Origin: Bacteroidota bacterium | Lineage (GTDB): Bacteria > Bacteroidota > Bacteroidia > M30B66 | Length of the DNA: 16,481 bases | Direction of reading: 5' to 3' | Assembly: GCA_947497195.1 (NCBI GenBank) | Contig: CANMGM010000019.1 | Coordinates: 1 to 16,481, forward strand | Shown here: in pieces, positions 1 to 7,429 of the stretch | Position numbering within the stretch: position 1 is the first letter of the stretch | How the letters are laid out: every line of letters starts with the position of its first letter | Notes under the pieces: generated by a model | Seen by the model: only the letters and a program-made list of their open reading frames with translations | Database searches by the model: none | What the model was told of the DNA's origin: nothing | Program-made: the position numbers and the translations under genes

Positions 1-607
1 CCTCTATATGATCATCCCAATCTTTCTGCGATTTGAAGTAACGCTGAAAATCAAGTACGCTGTATTTGTGCGCGTCAGCCTGGTTTATTCCAAGTCGCTT
101 GGAGGCCACATCATTCAGATAAAACATAAAGCCATCGCTTCGCGCAATCTGAATAGCATCTGAACTGTTATCGATTAATTGCTTAAACAATGCATTTCGC
201 GTTTGCTCTGCAAGTTGTTTTACGCGCTGGGCAAGGGCCAAGCCAACATCCTGCACCATAGATATCGTCTCATCGGTCAATTGCTCAGAAAAGCCCAAGG
301 CTAAGATATAGGCTTCATTCAGCCGAATTGTTACGAAATAAAACCCCGACGACTGCCTTGCAGTAAATTGATCTATTTTAGTTTTCGCATCCGGATTAAC
401 CAATCGTTTAATTTCTGCGACTAAATTCTCTTCGGGTTTGTTCTTGGCGCAAATTAACTCGTCCAGTTGCACATTTAAAACAAATGCAAGCCGAGTTTCG
501 AGCACATCTTCGTAGAGCGAAACTGCATGGTGAAGCAGCGGTATTAGTTCTAATTCAGGCAATTGCTGCACTGCAATGCGGTAAAATTGCTGAATGGTTA
601 ATGTCAT
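1..607 (-). CDS. GAF-like/PAS domain sensory protein, C-terminus beyond window
   Basis: The reverse strand is open from an ATG at 607 to the left edge, giving 202 visible residues with no stop. Residues about 137-202 look like the first half of a PAS domain: the stretch NALFKQLIDNSSDAIQI, then a strand ending FMFYLND, then a helix with VASKRLG. Residues about 20-130 look like a degenerate GAF-type fold, ending in a long helix (ETISMVQDVGLALAQRVKQL) that would run as a signalling linker into the PAS domain. Such proteins usually continue into further PAS domains and a histidine kinase or guanylate cyclase output, but no output domain is visible, so the activity is unknown. An in-frame TAG upstream leaves no other ATG. 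The gene follows the 139-residue orphan gene after 74 bases. A TACATTAG sequence at 648-641 (one mismatch to TAnnTTTG) could give it its own promoter. Confidence 0.75.
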   Translation of the reverse strand, partial: MTLTIQQFYRIAVQQLPELELIPLLHHAVSLYEDVLETRLAFVLNVQLDELICAKNKPEENLVAEIKRLVNPDAKTKIDQFTARQSSGFYFVTIRLNEAYILALGFSEQLTDETISMVQDVGLALAQRVKQLAEQTRNALFKQLIDNSSDAIQIARSDGFMFYLNDVASKRLGINQADAHKYSVLDFQRYFKSQKDWDDHIE

Positions 608-681
608 TTCGGGCTTGGGTATTCGGGATTTTTTGAATTGCTAATGTAAAAATTAAGATTGAAATGCCTATTCCAGCGAAG

Positions 682-1101
682 TTATTCTCCCGGATTGAGC
701 ATGATGCGGTATACATCTTCGTTGTTGCGCACGATGGATGAATAAAAAAATCCGCCAGATTGCGGTATCAATTCAGCCAAATCAAACACAAATACATCTT
801 TGGGCAAGGCTTCGAAAATAAGCGTGAAATTGAAGTTTATACCAGCTTTTACGGGTGTCCAAATCGGCGCAATGCTTATGTTTTCGACGTGGAGGAGTCG
901 ACTTTTATGAGACGATGTACGCGAAATCAGGTAAGTTGATCGCCAGATGCGCAGCAAGATTTCGTGTTCGGCGGGAGGATACGTTACATGCACGGTAACC
1001 TGCCCGCTTTCTTCGGTTTGCTGCAGCATATCGACCAACAATTCGGGGTCGGTTAGGTTGGCCGGCTTGCGTCTCGGGCGTTTTATTTCGATGATGCTCA
1101 T
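682..1101 (-). CDS. Conserved-looking hypothetical protein, 139 aa
   Basis: I cannot assign a function. The protein has no signal peptide and no membrane segment. It begins with a basic tract (KRPRRKP), followed by alternating hydrophobic and polar residues that suggest a beta-rich fold. The C-terminal half carries a regular pattern (NISIAPIWTPV, then FTLIFEALPKDVFVFDLAE, then GGFF, then RNNEDVYRI) of the kind seen in small cytoplasmic proteins I loosely recall from other Bacteroidota; that resemblance is from memory and unverified. The ATG at 1101 lies 7 bases after the stop of the DUF985 cupin gene, so the two are almost certainly co-transcribed. The frame has the codon texture of its neighbours, which supports it being a real gene. 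Confidence 0.75.
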   Translation of the reverse strand: MSIIEIKRPRRKPANLTDPELLVDMLQQTEESGQVTVHVTYPPAEHEILLRIWRSTYLISRTSSHKSRLLHVENISIAPIWTPVKAGINFNFTLIFEALPKDVFVFDLAELIPQSGGFFYSSIVRNNEDVYRIMLNPGE

Positions 1102-1108
1102 GTTGGTT

Positions 1109-1606
1109 TTACTGTCTGCAAAGTGCGTGAATCAATTCGATATGTTGTGGAAATTGGCGAATGAGGTCGGCTGCTTTTGCGAGTTCAAATTCGGAGAATT
1201 CAAATCCCGGAGCCACGGTGCATCCGCATAAGGCAAAGCCATTGGGATCTGTTACTTTTGACGCGAACCAGGTGTTGGATGGAATCCAGGCCTGAAACGG
1301 TCCACCGGGTCCCAATTCAATTGTCTCGCATTCGCCCGATTGATGAATGCAATAGACTGTTATTCCGCTACCTGCGTAAAAATGCCATCCTTCGGCCGCG
1401 CCAATGCGGTGAAATGCTGAGAATGTTTTTCCATCAAGCAGAAAATAAATCCCCGTTCCGGCCGAATACGTTTTTTCCTTTCCCGAAGGATCAAGCGATT
1501 TCACATTCCGCTGATCTCTAAAAACTTCTGCATACCAACCGCCTTCGGGATGCGGCTGCAGATTGAGTTGTGCAATCCAGTTTTGAATTTCGCTTAATGC
1601 ATCCAT
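1109..1606 (-). CDS. Cupin family protein, DUF985 (Cupin_5)
   Basis: The 165-residue protein matches the DUF985/Cupin_5 family over its whole length. It opens with the hallmark LNLQPHPEGGWYAEVFRDQ (residues about 14-32), continues with YFLLDGKTFSAFHRI and EGWHFYAGSGITVYCI, and has the later loop LGPGGPFQAWIPSNTWF. The family forms a small double-stranded beta barrel. Its biochemical role is not established, although sugar-nucleotide or metal binding has been proposed by analogy with other cupins. The frame is open further upstream to 1711, but the homology begins at the ATG at 1606. That ATG lies 13 bases inside the end of the preceding FG-GAP gene, which suggests translational coupling. It is an unusual partner for a secreted protein, and nothing in the sequence explains the pairing. 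Confidence 0.9.
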   Translation of the reverse strand: MDALSEIQNWIAQLNLQPHPEGGWYAEVFRDQRNVKSLDPSGKEKTYSAGTGIYFLLDGKTFSAFHRIGAAEGWHFYAGSGITVYCIHQSGECETIELGPGGPFQAWIPSNTWFASKVTDPNGFALCGCTVAPGFEFSEFELAKAADLIRQFPQHIELIHALCRQ

Positions 1607-3804
1607 TTGAGTACGGTCGATTGCTTGTTTGAACGAATGTGAACGAAATAAATTCCTGCATTTTCGGGCACAAATGGCAGAAATCCGGGCAATTGCGTCT
1701 GGCCTTTCCACAACAGTGCACCGCGCAGGTCTAGCAATTCAATTGATGCCATTCCGGCTTGGTTCGCTTGTAAATAGGGCGCCGCGGCAGAAGGGTTTGG
1801 GAAAAGCTTAAATCCGTTTTCAGATACGCTCGCGTTCCAGGTCGGAAAAATACCTTTCAAAAATGTTAGTCCTCCGGCATAATTTCCAATTACTGCTTCC
1901 GGATAGCCATCGTCGTTGAGATCGCTCAGGCAAATGCTGCTGCGCTCACCCAAACGATTTCCGAGGTATGTGCTGTCGAGCAGCGAAAATGTTCCAGCCA
2001 GATTGCCGTCTATATTCCCATACAGTTTGAAAGCTCCATCCAAACTTCCGCAAATGATATACGTTACGCCACTTTTACGGAATGCAAATGGAGTTGCATA
2101 TCCATTCGCTTCGCCAGGTAGGGCAGTGTTGATGCTGCCGAAAGTAGCCGTTTGAAGTTCCATTACCGGCGAATTACCCGTTGTGGTATTTTTAAAATAC
2201 TGCACCGTTCCTTCTCGTGTACCAACTAACAAATCGACTTTGCCATTGTTGTCTACATCGAACAAGCAAGGTGCGGCATAGGTTCCAACATCAATTCCTT
2301 CAAAATTGGGTGTTACAAAACTGAAATTAGCCGGAGTACCTGGTAATGCCGTGTTTTCGAAGTGGAATATCCGTCCGTCAGAGCTTCCGAAAAGTAAATC
2401 AGCATCACCATCGCCATCAACATCTCCAGTAGTGGGATGGTAATTCACCGCAATTCCGCTCAGCGTTCCCGCCGATGTATAATTCCGGTTCTTAAGCTGA
2501 AAGCGAATTTCTGTTTCATCGGATGTGTTTTCGATGATTGCCAATTGGGGTTTGTAATCGCCTGTTGGCGTGAAATAGCCATAGTTGCCTACCAAAATAT
2601 CCTTCTTTCCATCGGCATTGTAATCGAAGAATGTTGGAATGGCCCCTTCGCCAAAATCGAGCGTGGATGCAGAGAATAAGGTGTTGTTCTGGTATATGAA
2701 GGATGGAATAGCTTCGGATCCTTCGTTTTTGTAATGAAGGAATGCACGGTAATTTTCAGATCCGGAAACAGAATTGGGCGAAACGACCAGATCACGTTTG
2801 CCATCCATGTCAATGTCTACATGGTAGGCAGCCGGAAAAATAGCGATGTTCACTGCTTCGGTATTGGGTGGATAATTTGTCTCCTGCGCTGTTATCAGTG
2901 CATTGGACGCAGTTCCGCCATTCACCAGTTTTGTAATCGTACGGTAGGCAATATCGCCGAGCAACAGTTCTTTATCGCCGTCGCCATCGGTGTCGATGGA
3001 TGTTATAGCAGATCCTGCATGCCGCAAATCAAATCGTCCGCCTCCAAAACTATTGCAGGTGTCGTTCAGAATTACTTCGTTGGTCGAGAAACTTTCGGTA
3101 AAATTCCCCCAATTGTCGCTCTGAAATTTCAGCACCAGCGTATCGCATCTTCCCAAATTCTCCTGCGCCATGTTGCGGTGGTATTCAACACACGATCCCA
3201 ATAAGTTGAAAACCAATAGGTCGAGATCGCCATCGCCGTCGATATCGTCTATGGAAGGAACATCAATCGGTAAGGTATAAACATCAATCATGAGTCCGTT
3301 GTTATTGCTTTGAAGCTGTGTGGCATACAGCGAGAACTGCGGTCCGTTTCCGTTGAATCCATCATTTCGGTAAACTCGGATGCCGCTATTCGAATAGGTG
3401 AAAACATCCTCTTTTCCGTCGCAGTTGAAATCGCGCATCAGCATAAACTCGGTGCATACCGGAAACCATGGTTCTGCGTCGATATTGTGTTTCCACGAAG
3501 GATTGCCCGGACTTCCTGTAAATTCGAGCAGACTAAGTCGGTTTCCGCTTCGGTCAAAAATTATTAAATCCTTAACATTGTCGTTGTTGATGTCGCAGGT
3601 GCTCACCTGACAGGTGTTAAATCCGCCGGTCCACGGAAATTGTAAATTCAAGCTATCCTCATTGAATACGAGGGTTGACGCATCGCGTTGCAGGGCGAGA
3701 ACGGTTTGTTGCGCTTCGATTTGCGAACTATTTAGAACAAGGAGAGATGCAAGAATTAAAAGGCGAATTACCATGTGTGATGGATTGATTTGCAAATTTG
3801 CCAT
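1594..3804 (-). CDS. Secreted FG-GAP/VCBS repeat protein with T9SS type A C-terminal sorting domain
   Basis: The 736-residue protein starts with a signal peptide (hydrophobic core LLILASLLVLNSS, then IEAQQ). It carries nine calcium-binding-type loops of the form D-x-D/N-x-D/N-G, including DFNCDGKED, DIDGDGDLD, DTDGDGDKE, DIDMDGKRD, DYNADGKKD, DVDGDGDAD and DLNDDGYPE. Each is followed by a strand such as LLVGTREG or LLFGSSDG, which indicates an FG-GAP/VCBS beta-propeller. The last ~75 residues (FKLFPNPS, then SIELLDLRGALLWKG, then AGIYFVHI) form a T9SS type A sorting domain. The protein should therefore cross the inner membrane by Sec and reach the surface or medium by T9SS. Its ligand is unknown. 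Two ATGs are possible: 3804 with an A-rich upstream, used here, or 3774, which gives a shorter and more standard signal peptide. It heads the leftward gene series. Confidence 0.93.
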   Translation of the reverse strand: MANLQINPSHMVIRLLILASLLVLNSSQIEAQQTVLALQRDASTLVFNEDSLNLQFPWTGGFNTCQVSTCDINNDNVKDLIIFDRSGNRLSLLEFTGSPGNPSWKHNIDAEPWFPVCTEFMLMRDFNCDGKEDVFTYSNSGIRVYRNDGFNGNGPQFSLYATQLQSNNNGLMIDVYTLPIDVPSIDDIDGDGDLDLLVFNLLGSCVEYHRNMAQENLGRCDTLVLKFQSDNWGNFTESFSTNEVILNDTCNSFGGGRFDLRHAGSAITSIDTDGDGDKELLLGDIAYRTITKLVNGGTASNALITAQETNYPPNTEAVNIAIFPAAYHVDIDMDGKRDLVVSPNSVSGSENYRAFLHYKNEGSEAIPSFIYQNNTLFSASTLDFGEGAIPTFFDYNADGKKDILVGNYGYFTPTGDYKPQLAIIENTSDETEIRFQLKNRNYTSAGTLSGIAVNYHPTTGDVDGDGDADLLFGSSDGRIFHFENTALPGTPANFSFVTPNFEGIDVGTYAAPCLFDVDNNGKVDLLVGTREGTVQYFKNTTTGNSPVMELQTATFGSINTALPGEANGYATPFAFRKSGVTYIICGSLDGAFKLYGNIDGNLAGTFSLLDSTYLGNRLGERSSICLSDLNDDGYPEAVIGNYAGGLTFLKGIFPTWNASVSENGFKLFPNPSAAAPYLQANQAGMASIELLDLRGALLWKGQTQLPGFLPFVPENAGIYFVHIRSNKQSTVLKWMH

Positions 3805-3815
3805 TTTTTATTCAA

Positions 3816-3844
3816 AACAATTCGAACAATTTGTTGCATTGTTC
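3816..3844. promoter_or_regulatory. Candidate operator: inverted and direct repeats upstream of secDF
   Basis: GAACAAT (3824-3830) and ATTGTTC (3838-3844) form a perfect 7-base inverted repeat with a 7-base spacer. AACAATT also occurs twice in direct orientation with a 9-base period (3816-3822 and 3825-3831). The block ends exactly where the secDF -7 element begins and covers the place where a -33 TTG should be. It lies in the 84-base gap between divergent genes. A bound regulator here is inference. Confidence 0.4.
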
Positions 3845-3852
3845 TATATTTG
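3845..3852 (+). promoter_or_regulatory. Bacteroidota-type -7 promoter element of secDF (TATATTTG)
   Basis: TATATTTG fits the Bacteroidota -7 consensus TAnnTTTG exactly and lies 36 bases before the secDF start codon. No TTG sits 17-23 bases upstream. The -33 region is instead occupied by an inverted repeat, which may mean that the promoter depends on a bound protein. Confidence 0.55.
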
Positions 3853-3888
3853 CCGTCCGAATTTTTTAAGAAATTTTAATAAATACCA

Positions 3889-6800
3889 ATGCAAAACAAA
3901 GGAGCCATTAGTTTTTTCGCTATCCTGCTGAGTCTGGTTTGTTTGTATGAACTATCCTTTACCTACATGGCGGGTAAGGTCGAAGACGATGCCTGGGCAT
4001 TTGCCGGCGGCGATACTGCAAAAGCGGCTGCATACCTCGATTCTGTTTCCAACGAGGTGGTTTATTTAGGAAAAACCTATGCTGAAGTTAAAGAAAAGGA
4101 AATAAATCTGGGTCTCGACCTCAAAGGCGGTATGAACGTGATGCTTGAAGTATCTGTTGCCGATGTGGTGCGTTCGATGTCGAACAACAGCCAGGATCCA
4201 ACGTTCCTCAAGGCGATGGAGCAGGCTTCGGCCGAGCAACGTAAAAACGGAGGCGATTTCGTTTCGCTTTTCGGTAACGCTGTTAAATCAATTGATGCCA
4301 ATGCCAAACTTTCGTCTCCGGCTTTCTTCGGAAACAAGGACATGCAGAGCAAGGTGAATTCGAAGATGAGTAACGATGAGGTGCTTAATGTGGTTCGTGA
4401 ACAAGCTAAGTCTTCAATCGACAATGCATACCTTGTGTTGCGTAACCGTATCGACAAGTTCGGTGTAACGCAACCAAACATTCAGCGTCTCGAAGGATCA
4501 GACCGCATTTTGGTTGAACTTCCCGGCGTTAAAGAGCCGAATCGTGTGCGCAAACTCCTTCAGGGTGCTGCAAAACTTGAGTTCTGGGAAACATTCGAAA
4601 ACGGCAACGAAATCTGGGCAACGCTCGACAAGGTGAATGTTCGCCTCCGTGAATTAAACGGTTTGGTTAAGCCCGAAGTAAAAGATTCGACGGCTTCCGA
4701 TAGCACCGCAACTGCATCAGCCACAACGGCCGATTCGACAAAAGCTGTCGACACCACCAAAACATTAGCCGAAAAACTTGCTGCAAAGAAAGATTCGGGT
4801 GCCACCGACTCAACTGCGGCGCAAAAAGCTGATCGCGAGAAATTCCTCCGTGAGAATCCTTTGTATGCCGTAATCAATCAGAATGTATATCAGGAAACTG
4901 CAGACGGTCCGTACTTATACAAACCGGGTTCTGCAATTGGTATTGCCCTTCCAAAAGACACCTCCAAGGTAAATGCGATTTTCACCAAACCTGAGGTAAA
5001 ATCAATTCTACCTGCTGATTTGAAATTACTCTGGGGCGTGAAATCGCGCAAAGACAAATCACCATTTGTGGAATTGTTTGCCATTAAAGTTCCGCGCGAC
5101 AATAAGCCGAAGTTAACTGGCGACTACATTGTTGATGCGCGTTTGAGCTACGGACAATTAAACAACCGTCCTGAAGTGCAAATGACCATGGACGGTGAAG
5201 GTGCTCGTCTCTGGAAAAAAATGACGGGTGAGAACGTGAACAAGGCAATTGCCATTTCGCTTGATGATTATGTGTATTCTGCTCCAAACGTGCAGCAGGA
5301 AATTGCTGGTGGCGTGTCGCAAATTACCGGCGATTTTACCATCGAAGAAGCGGAAGACTTATCCAATATTCTGAATTCAGGAAAAATGGATGCACCTGCC
5401 CGCATCGTACAAGAAGCAATTGTTGGTCCTTCGTTGGGCGCCGAAGCAATTAATGCTGGTTTGCTTTCATCGCTTGTTGGTATTCTTCTGGTATTCCTGT
5501 TCATGGGCTTCTATTATGCGGGCGGCGGATTGGTTGCCGATGTGGCGCTTATTGCCAACTTATTCTTCTTGATGGGAGTTATGGCATCGCTTGGTGCTGT
5601 GTTAACGCTTCCGGGTATCGCGGGTATCGTGCTTACCATCGGTATGTCGGTAGATGCCAACGTACTCATTTACGAGCGTATTCGCGAAGAATTAGCGGAA
5701 GGGAAAGGATATAAGCTAGCTATTGCGGATGGGTACAAAAATGCTTATTCGGCCATCATCGACTCAAACGTAACTACCTTGTTAACGGGTGTGGTGCTTT
5801 ACATTTTCGGTTCGGGCCCAATTCAGGGATTTGCAACCACATTGGTAATCGGTATCCTCACTTCATTGTTTGCAGCGATTTTCATTACCCGTTTGATTTT
5901 CGAATTCTTTAGTGGAAGAAATAAGGAGTTGAAGTTTTCGATCCCAATGACTGCAAATATTTTGAAGGATTCAAACTTCGACTTCATCAACCAGCGTCGC
6001 CGTTTCTATATGGTTTCGATTGTAATTATCGCGATTGGTGTTGGGTCGATGGTTTTCAAAGGCTTCGGTTACGGGGTTGATTTCGAAGGCGGTCGTTCGT
6101 ATGTATTGAAATTTGATCAAGGAGTTTCTGCAGAGAAAGCAAAATCATCGCTCTTTGCAGCCCTAAATCAAACACCCGATGTGAAGACCTACGGTTCATC
6201 AAACCAGCTTCAGGTAACCACCGACTATATGGTTGATGATAAATCTCTGGCGGCTGACTCCATTGTTTCTTCCAAGGTTGTTAGCGAATTAACAAAGCTA
6301 ACAGGCAAAGCACCTGAGATTATTTCTTCTGATAAAGTAGAAGCGACTGTAGCGCAGGATATTAAGGATTCGGCCTTGTTATCGGTTATTTTCTCGCTTC
6401 TCATCATGTTTGCTTACTTGTTGATTCGTTTCCGCAGATGGCAATACGGTGTGGGAGCGGTTGCGGCCCTCGCATATGTAGTATTATTCATCATGTCGAT
6501 CTTCTCGATTCTGAATGGAATTCTGCCATTCTCGCTCGATATCGATCAGGCATTCATCGCTGCGATTCTAACTGTTGTGGGGTATTCAATCAACGATACG
6601 GTGGTAATCTTTGACCGTATTCGTGAGTACCTCGGTCAGCACGGCAGCAAGCGCGAAGACATGGCAACTGTCATCAACAATGCCTTGAATAGTACATTGA
6701 GTCGTACCGTAGTAACCGGTCTTACAACGATTGGGGTGCTGATTATTCTCTTCTTCTTCGGTGGTGAGGTCATCCGCGGTTTCTCTTTCGCGATGCTGAT

Positions 6801-6915
6801 TGGTGTTGTGGTGGGTACCTACACTTCACTTTTCGTGGCTTCTCCGGTAGTGGTTGATTTATTCCGCCGTACTAACCGTTTGGAAGCAGAAAAAGCTGAG
6901 GCAACGAAAGCGTAA
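3889..6915 (+). CDS. secDF: Protein translocase subunit SecDF (fused SecD and SecF)
   Basis: SecD and SecF assist SecYEG by pulling exported proteins across the inner membrane at the expense of the proton gradient. Here both are fused in 1008 residues, as is usual in Bacteroidota. The SecD half has an N-terminal membrane segment (about 7-25), the LGLDLKGGM motif (74-82), a large periplasmic domain, and five membrane segments including MSVDANVLIYERI (from 586, with Asp589). The SecF half begins near residue 690, with GVDFEGGRSY (729-738) and GYSINDTVVIFDRI (898-911, with Asp903). The two conserved membrane aspartates expected for proton coupling are therefore present. An insert at about 262-318, rich in Ser, Thr, Ala, Asp and Lys, interrupts the SecD periplasmic domain and looks disordered. 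The gene has its own TATATTTG promoter and ends before a strong intrinsic terminator. No yajC is adjacent. Confidence 0.97.
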   Translation: MQNKGAISFFAILLSLVCLYELSFTYMAGKVEDDAWAFAGGDTAKAAAYLDSVSNEVVYLGKTYAEVKEKEINLGLDLKGGMNVMLEVSVADVVRSMSNNSQDPTFLKAMEQASAEQRKNGGDFVSLFGNAVKSIDANAKLSSPAFFGNKDMQSKVNSKMSNDEVLNVVREQAKSSIDNAYLVLRNRIDKFGVTQPNIQRLEGSDRILVELPGVKEPNRVRKLLQGAAKLEFWETFENGNEIWATLDKVNVRLRELNGLVKPEVKDSTASDSTATASATTADSTKAVDTTKTLAEKLAAKKDSGATDSTAAQKADREKFLRENPLYAVINQNVYQETADGPYLYKPGSAIGIALPKDTSKVNAIFTKPEVKSILPADLKLLWGVKSRKDKSPFVELFAIKVPRDNKPKLTGDYIVDARLSYGQLNNRPEVQMTMDGEGARLWKKMTGENVNKAIAISLDDYVYSAPNVQQEIAGGVSQITGDFTIEEAEDLSNILNSGKMDAPARIVQEAIVGPSLGAEAINAGLLSSLVGILLVFLFMGFYYAGGGLVADVALIANLFFLMGVMASLGAVLTLPGIAGIVLTIGMSVDANVLIYERIREELAEGKGYKLAIADGYKNAYSAIIDSNVTTLLTGVVLYIFGSGPIQGFATTLVIGILTSLFAAIFITRLIFEFFSGRNKELKFSIPMTANILKDSNFDFINQRRRFYMVSIVIIAIGVGSMVFKGFGYGVDFEGGRSYVLKFDQGVSAEKAKSSLFAALNQTPDVKTYGSSNQLQVTTDYMVDDKSLAADSIVSSKVVSELTKLTGKAPEIISSDKVEATVAQDIKDSALLSVIFSLLIMFAYLLIRFRRWQYGVGAVAALAYVVLFIMSIFSILNGILPFSLDIDQAFIAAILTVVGYSINDTVVIFDRIREYLGQHGSKREDMATVINNALNSTLSRTVVTGLTTIGVLIILFFFGGEVIRGFSFAMLIGVVVGTYTSLFVASPVVVDLFRRTNRLEAEKAEATKA

Positions 6916-6941
6916 TTGCATCCGATAAAAAATTAACTTTG
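6916..6941 (+). promoter_or_regulatory. Promoter for the tatA pair (TTG, then TAACTTTG)
   Basis: TAACTTTG at 6934-6941 matches TAnnTTTG exactly. A TTG at 6916-6918 lies 15 bases upstream, a little closer than the usual 17-23. Transcription would start a few bases downstream, inside the left arm of the secDF terminator hairpin, leaving a leader of about 27-30 bases before the ATG at 6975. Confidence 0.5.
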
Positions 6942-6974
6942 CAGCAGGTTTCTTCGGGAGCCTGCTGTTTTTTT
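6942..6974 (+). terminator. Intrinsic terminator of secDF
   Basis: An 11-base-pair stem is formed by 6942-6952 and 6957-6967, including two G-U pairs. The outer arms are CAGCAGG and CCTGCTG. The loop is TTCG closed by C-G, the very stable UUCG tetraloop. Seven T residues follow (6968-6974). It stands 26 bases after the secDF stop and runs directly into the ATG of the first tatA gene. Confidence 0.85.
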
Positions 6975-7238
6975 ATGCATTATCCGATATTGCTTTTCTT
7001 TGAGGTTGGTGGCGGTGAGATTCTGCTCATCATGCTGGCGGCGCTTATGTTTTTCGGTTCGAAGAACGTGCCTCAGATTGCGCGGGGCTTAGGTAAGGGT
7101 ATGCGCGAAATTCGTGATGCATCAAACAGCATTAAATCAGAAATTGTGCGTGAAGCCGAACGTGTAAAAGAAGAAAGTGGCATCACCCGCGAATTGAAGG
7201 AAGTAGAATCAGAAATCAAGAAAAACACGGAATTATGA
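6975..7238 (+). CDS. tatA: TatA/TatB-type twin-arginine translocase subunit (first of two)
   Basis: The 87-residue protein has the TatA/B architecture: a short N-terminus, one membrane helix (about 14-27), the FG hinge (27-28), an amphipathic helix (VPQIARGLGKGMREIRDA), and a charged, acidic C-terminal tail. The polar residue 12 positions before the FG hinge is Glu15, the position of Gln8 in E. coli TatA and Glu8 in TatB. TatA subunits oligomerise around TatC to move folded proteins with twin-arginine signals across the inner membrane. The frame is open back to a TTG at 6939, but the ATG at 6975 gives the expected N-terminus and follows the terminator. It overlaps the next gene by ATGA. Its longer, more charged tail makes it the more TatB-like of the two. 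No tatC is present in the window. Confidence 0.9.
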   Translation: MHYPILLFFEVGGGEILLIMLAALMFFGSKNVPQIARGLGKGMREIRDASNSIKSEIVREAERVKEESGITRELKEVESEIKKNTEL

Positions 7239-7429
7239 CCGCAGTAATTTTAGGCGCCTTTGGCCCTATGGAAATGATACCCATTGTTTTGGCATTGCTT
7301 CTTTTCTTTGGTGGAAAGAAAATTCCATCCTTAATGAAAGGACTAGGACAAGGCATTCGCGAATTCAAAGATGCGAAAGACGGGAAATCGTCTGACGGAG
7401 AGAAAAAATTGTCGTCAACCAACGACTAA
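7235..7429 (+). CDS. tatA: TatA-type twin-arginine translocase subunit (second of two)
   Basis: The 64-residue protein is a compact TatA: one membrane helix (about 12-26), the FG hinge (25-26), the basic turn GGKKIPS, an amphipathic helix (LMKGLGQGIREFKDA) and a short hydrophilic tail. The residue 12 positions before the hinge is Glu13, as in the preceding gene. Its ATG overlaps the TGA of that gene (ATGA), so the two proteins are probably made in a coupled ratio and may work together as a TatA/TatB-like pair with a TatC encoded elsewhere. The stop codon overlaps the convergent tcdA stop by 4 bases, leaving no room for a dedicated terminator. Confidence 0.9.
   Translation: MTAVILGAFGPMEMIPIVLALLLFFGGKKIPSLMKGLGQGIREFKDAKDGKSSDGEKKLSSTND

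Noticed and set aside
2734..3204. Open frame of 156 codons on the plus strand opposite the FG-GAP gene
   Set aside because: It is antisense to nearly half a kilobase of clear VCBS repeats and shows no domain; the real coding frame is on the other strand.
3792..3801. Palindrome GCAAATTTGC near the start of the FG-GAP gene
   Set aside because: It is AT-rich, short and possibly within the coding region (if the ATG at 3804 is used); such palindromes are frequent by chance.
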